Below, in pieces: positions 63,042 through 64,000 of a stretch of DNA of 64,000 nt (the stretch's first letter is position 1; each line of letters begins with the position of its first letter). Where the stretch lies: contig NZ_KB903439.1 in assembly GCF_000379765.1 (NCBI RefSeq), positions 62,001 to 126,000 on the forward strand, written 5' to 3'. The DNA comes from Flexithrix dorotheae DSM 6795 (GTDB lineage: Bacteria; Bacteroidota; Bacteroidia; Cytophagales; Flammeovirgaceae). Made by a program: the position numbers and the translations under genes. The notes under the pieces are model-generated. The model was not told the DNA's origin. It did not search any database and worked only from the letters and a program-made list of their open reading frames with translations.

Positions 63042-64000
63042 TTAAGACGCTTCCTTGAATGTATTCAAATTCAGTTCAATCACATATTTCAAACTCCTGT
63101 GAGATTTCTCACGTTTGTACCCCTTTATAATACCCAATTTTTCAGCCGTTTCAAAAGCTTTAATTATAGTAGCTTCTGCCCTGGTTTTTCTATGGGTTCT
63201 TAACTTCATAATTTCAATTAGCCTGTTATGAGAATATTCTACAATTGGTTTTTTAGAACAGTGAATAACCTGATACAGAGATTTAATAAATAATTCTATT
63301 CCCACATTTGGCCTGCCGGTATTAATTTCCCTGAGTTTTGCATTCAAGTCTCCGGGTAAATTAAAATAAGTATGCTTTTCTTTTTGGTGAATATTAAAGA
63401 AAATACCACTTACTGTTAATTTATAAACCTGCTTTTTAGTTCGGTTTTCCTTCATTTCCCAATTTTCCACCCCATGAATCTGCAACAAAGGCACAATATC
63501 AAATCCACTTACTTTTTTCTCTTTATCCTCATACTGATGAGGAACCAGAAATTCCTTTCGATGTAATCTCAATAAGGCATCGTCTACCATCTTTTTCTTC
63601 TCCTTACTGTAATTACCATGTTTGGATTTTTTTAATCCAGCATATTCATATAGTGCATCGAGGGTAAACTCAAAATAAGCCTGATTGGTTTTTTCGAAGA
63701 AATACAATTCATTATTTCTAATGGCAAGTTGAGCCAGAGCCAACACGGTGGTGAACATTCTGATATCACTTCCGGTAAGTTCCTTGGTCACTTTTGCACG
63801 TATTCTTGAATCCAGTTTGGACTCTATATCTACCGGAAACTCAACTGCATAGAGGTTTTCATCCTTTTTATTAAGTTCAAGGACTTTATCTATTGACCTG
63901 TTAATTACAGAGGCATATTCCGGTTTAATTCCCCCATCGTCATCGAATAACCTCAGCTGAGTTACCTGCTGACCTGTTTCAATTTTTAATAGATTATTGG
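63042..64000 (-). CDS. Replication-initiator-like winged-helix protein, partial
   Basis: The frame stays open from the stop at 63042 to the right window edge, so the protein is N-terminally truncated by the window; about 319 residues are visible. A GTG at 63789-63791 is an internal codon, not the start: the frame upstream of it continues coding-like as LYAVEFPVDIESKLDSRIRA. Visible segments are LTGSDIRMFTTVLALAQLAI, a Lys-rich middle and two winged-helix-like regions (about VDDALLRLHRKEFLVPHQY and RAEATIIKAFETAEKLGIIKG). This resembles plasmid replication initiators and mobile-element proteins, but I cannot name a family. It is followed by the Bro-N gene on the same strand. Confidence 0.6.
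   Translation of the reverse strand, partial: NNLLKIETGQQVTQLRLFDDDGGIKPEYASVINRSIDKVLELNKKDENLYAVEFPVDIESKLDSRIRAKVTKELTGSDIRMFTTVLALAQLAIRNNELYFFEKTNQAYFEFTLDALYEYAGLKKSKHGNYSKEKKKMVDDALLRLHRKEFLVPHQYEDKEKKVSGFDIVPLLQIHGVENWEMKENRTKKQVYKLTVSGIFFNIHQKEKHTYFNLPGDLNAKLREINTGRPNVGIELFIKSLYQVIHCSKKPIVEYSHNRLIEIMKLRTHRKTRAEATIIKAFETAEKLGIIKGYKREKSHRSLKYVIELNLNTFKEAS

Overview
The window is chromosomal DNA of a Bacteroidota bacterium, most likely a free-living, probably marine member of the Cytophagales (Cyclobacteriaceae-like). The grounds are low G+C, paired SusC/SusD genes with STN domains and FecR/ECF-sigma partners, A-rich leaders instead of Shine-Dalgarno sequences, many lipoprotein or Tat-exported catabolic proteins, and long hairpin terminators. 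I see no rRNA, tRNA, CRISPR array or intact insertion sequence.

Layout. 1-9.2 kb: end of a PVC-type heme-binding lipoprotein gene, a sulfatase with an atypical active-site motif, then a complete SusD-SusC-FecR-ECF sigma uptake locus (all minus). 9.6-19.7 kb: a plus-strand block with two FG-GAP/VCBS lipoproteins around an M81 (MlrC-like) metallopeptidase, a lone HepT/DUF86-like protein, an AI-2E-type permease and a Tat-exported enolase-superfamily dehydratase. 19.9-26.9 kb: a second SusD-SusC-FecR-ECF sigma locus. 27.4-33.4 kb: an M14 zinc carboxypeptidase, a PepSY membrane protein and a family 8 polysaccharide lyase. 33.7-44.5 kb: two copies of a planctomycete-type pair (di-heme PSCyt1/DUF1549/DUF1553 protein plus DUF1501 protein), in opposite orientations around a serine-hydrolase lipoprotein. 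45-49 kb: a canonical sulfatase, an unknown exported protein and an MpaB/Lcp-like DUF2236 protein, bounded by about 100 bp imperfect inverted repeats. 49.5-61.8 kb: a HELGH protein, a ParB-like DNA-binding protein, a possible thioester-domain surface protein, a sugar acetyltransferase, a PadR plus MacB-type permease pair, an OmpA/PD40 protein, and a divergent phytanoyl-CoA dioxygenase and AraC regulator. 61.9-64 kb: an accessory-looking tail with a small unknown gene, a Bro-N protein and a partial winged-helix-like replication-type protein.

Together the genes suggest scavenging of sulfated, uronate-containing polysaccharide. Lyase and sulfatases would act outside the cell or in the periplasm, SusCD pairs would import products under trans-envelope FecR/sigma control, and the enolase-superfamily enzyme could process sugar acids. 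The role of the two di-heme/DUF1501 pairs is unknown, and they are the best candidate for an undescribed system. Other notable items are the inverted-repeat pair, hairpins in both fecR-susC gaps, the HepT-like gene without its MntA partner, and PadR-operator-like repeats.
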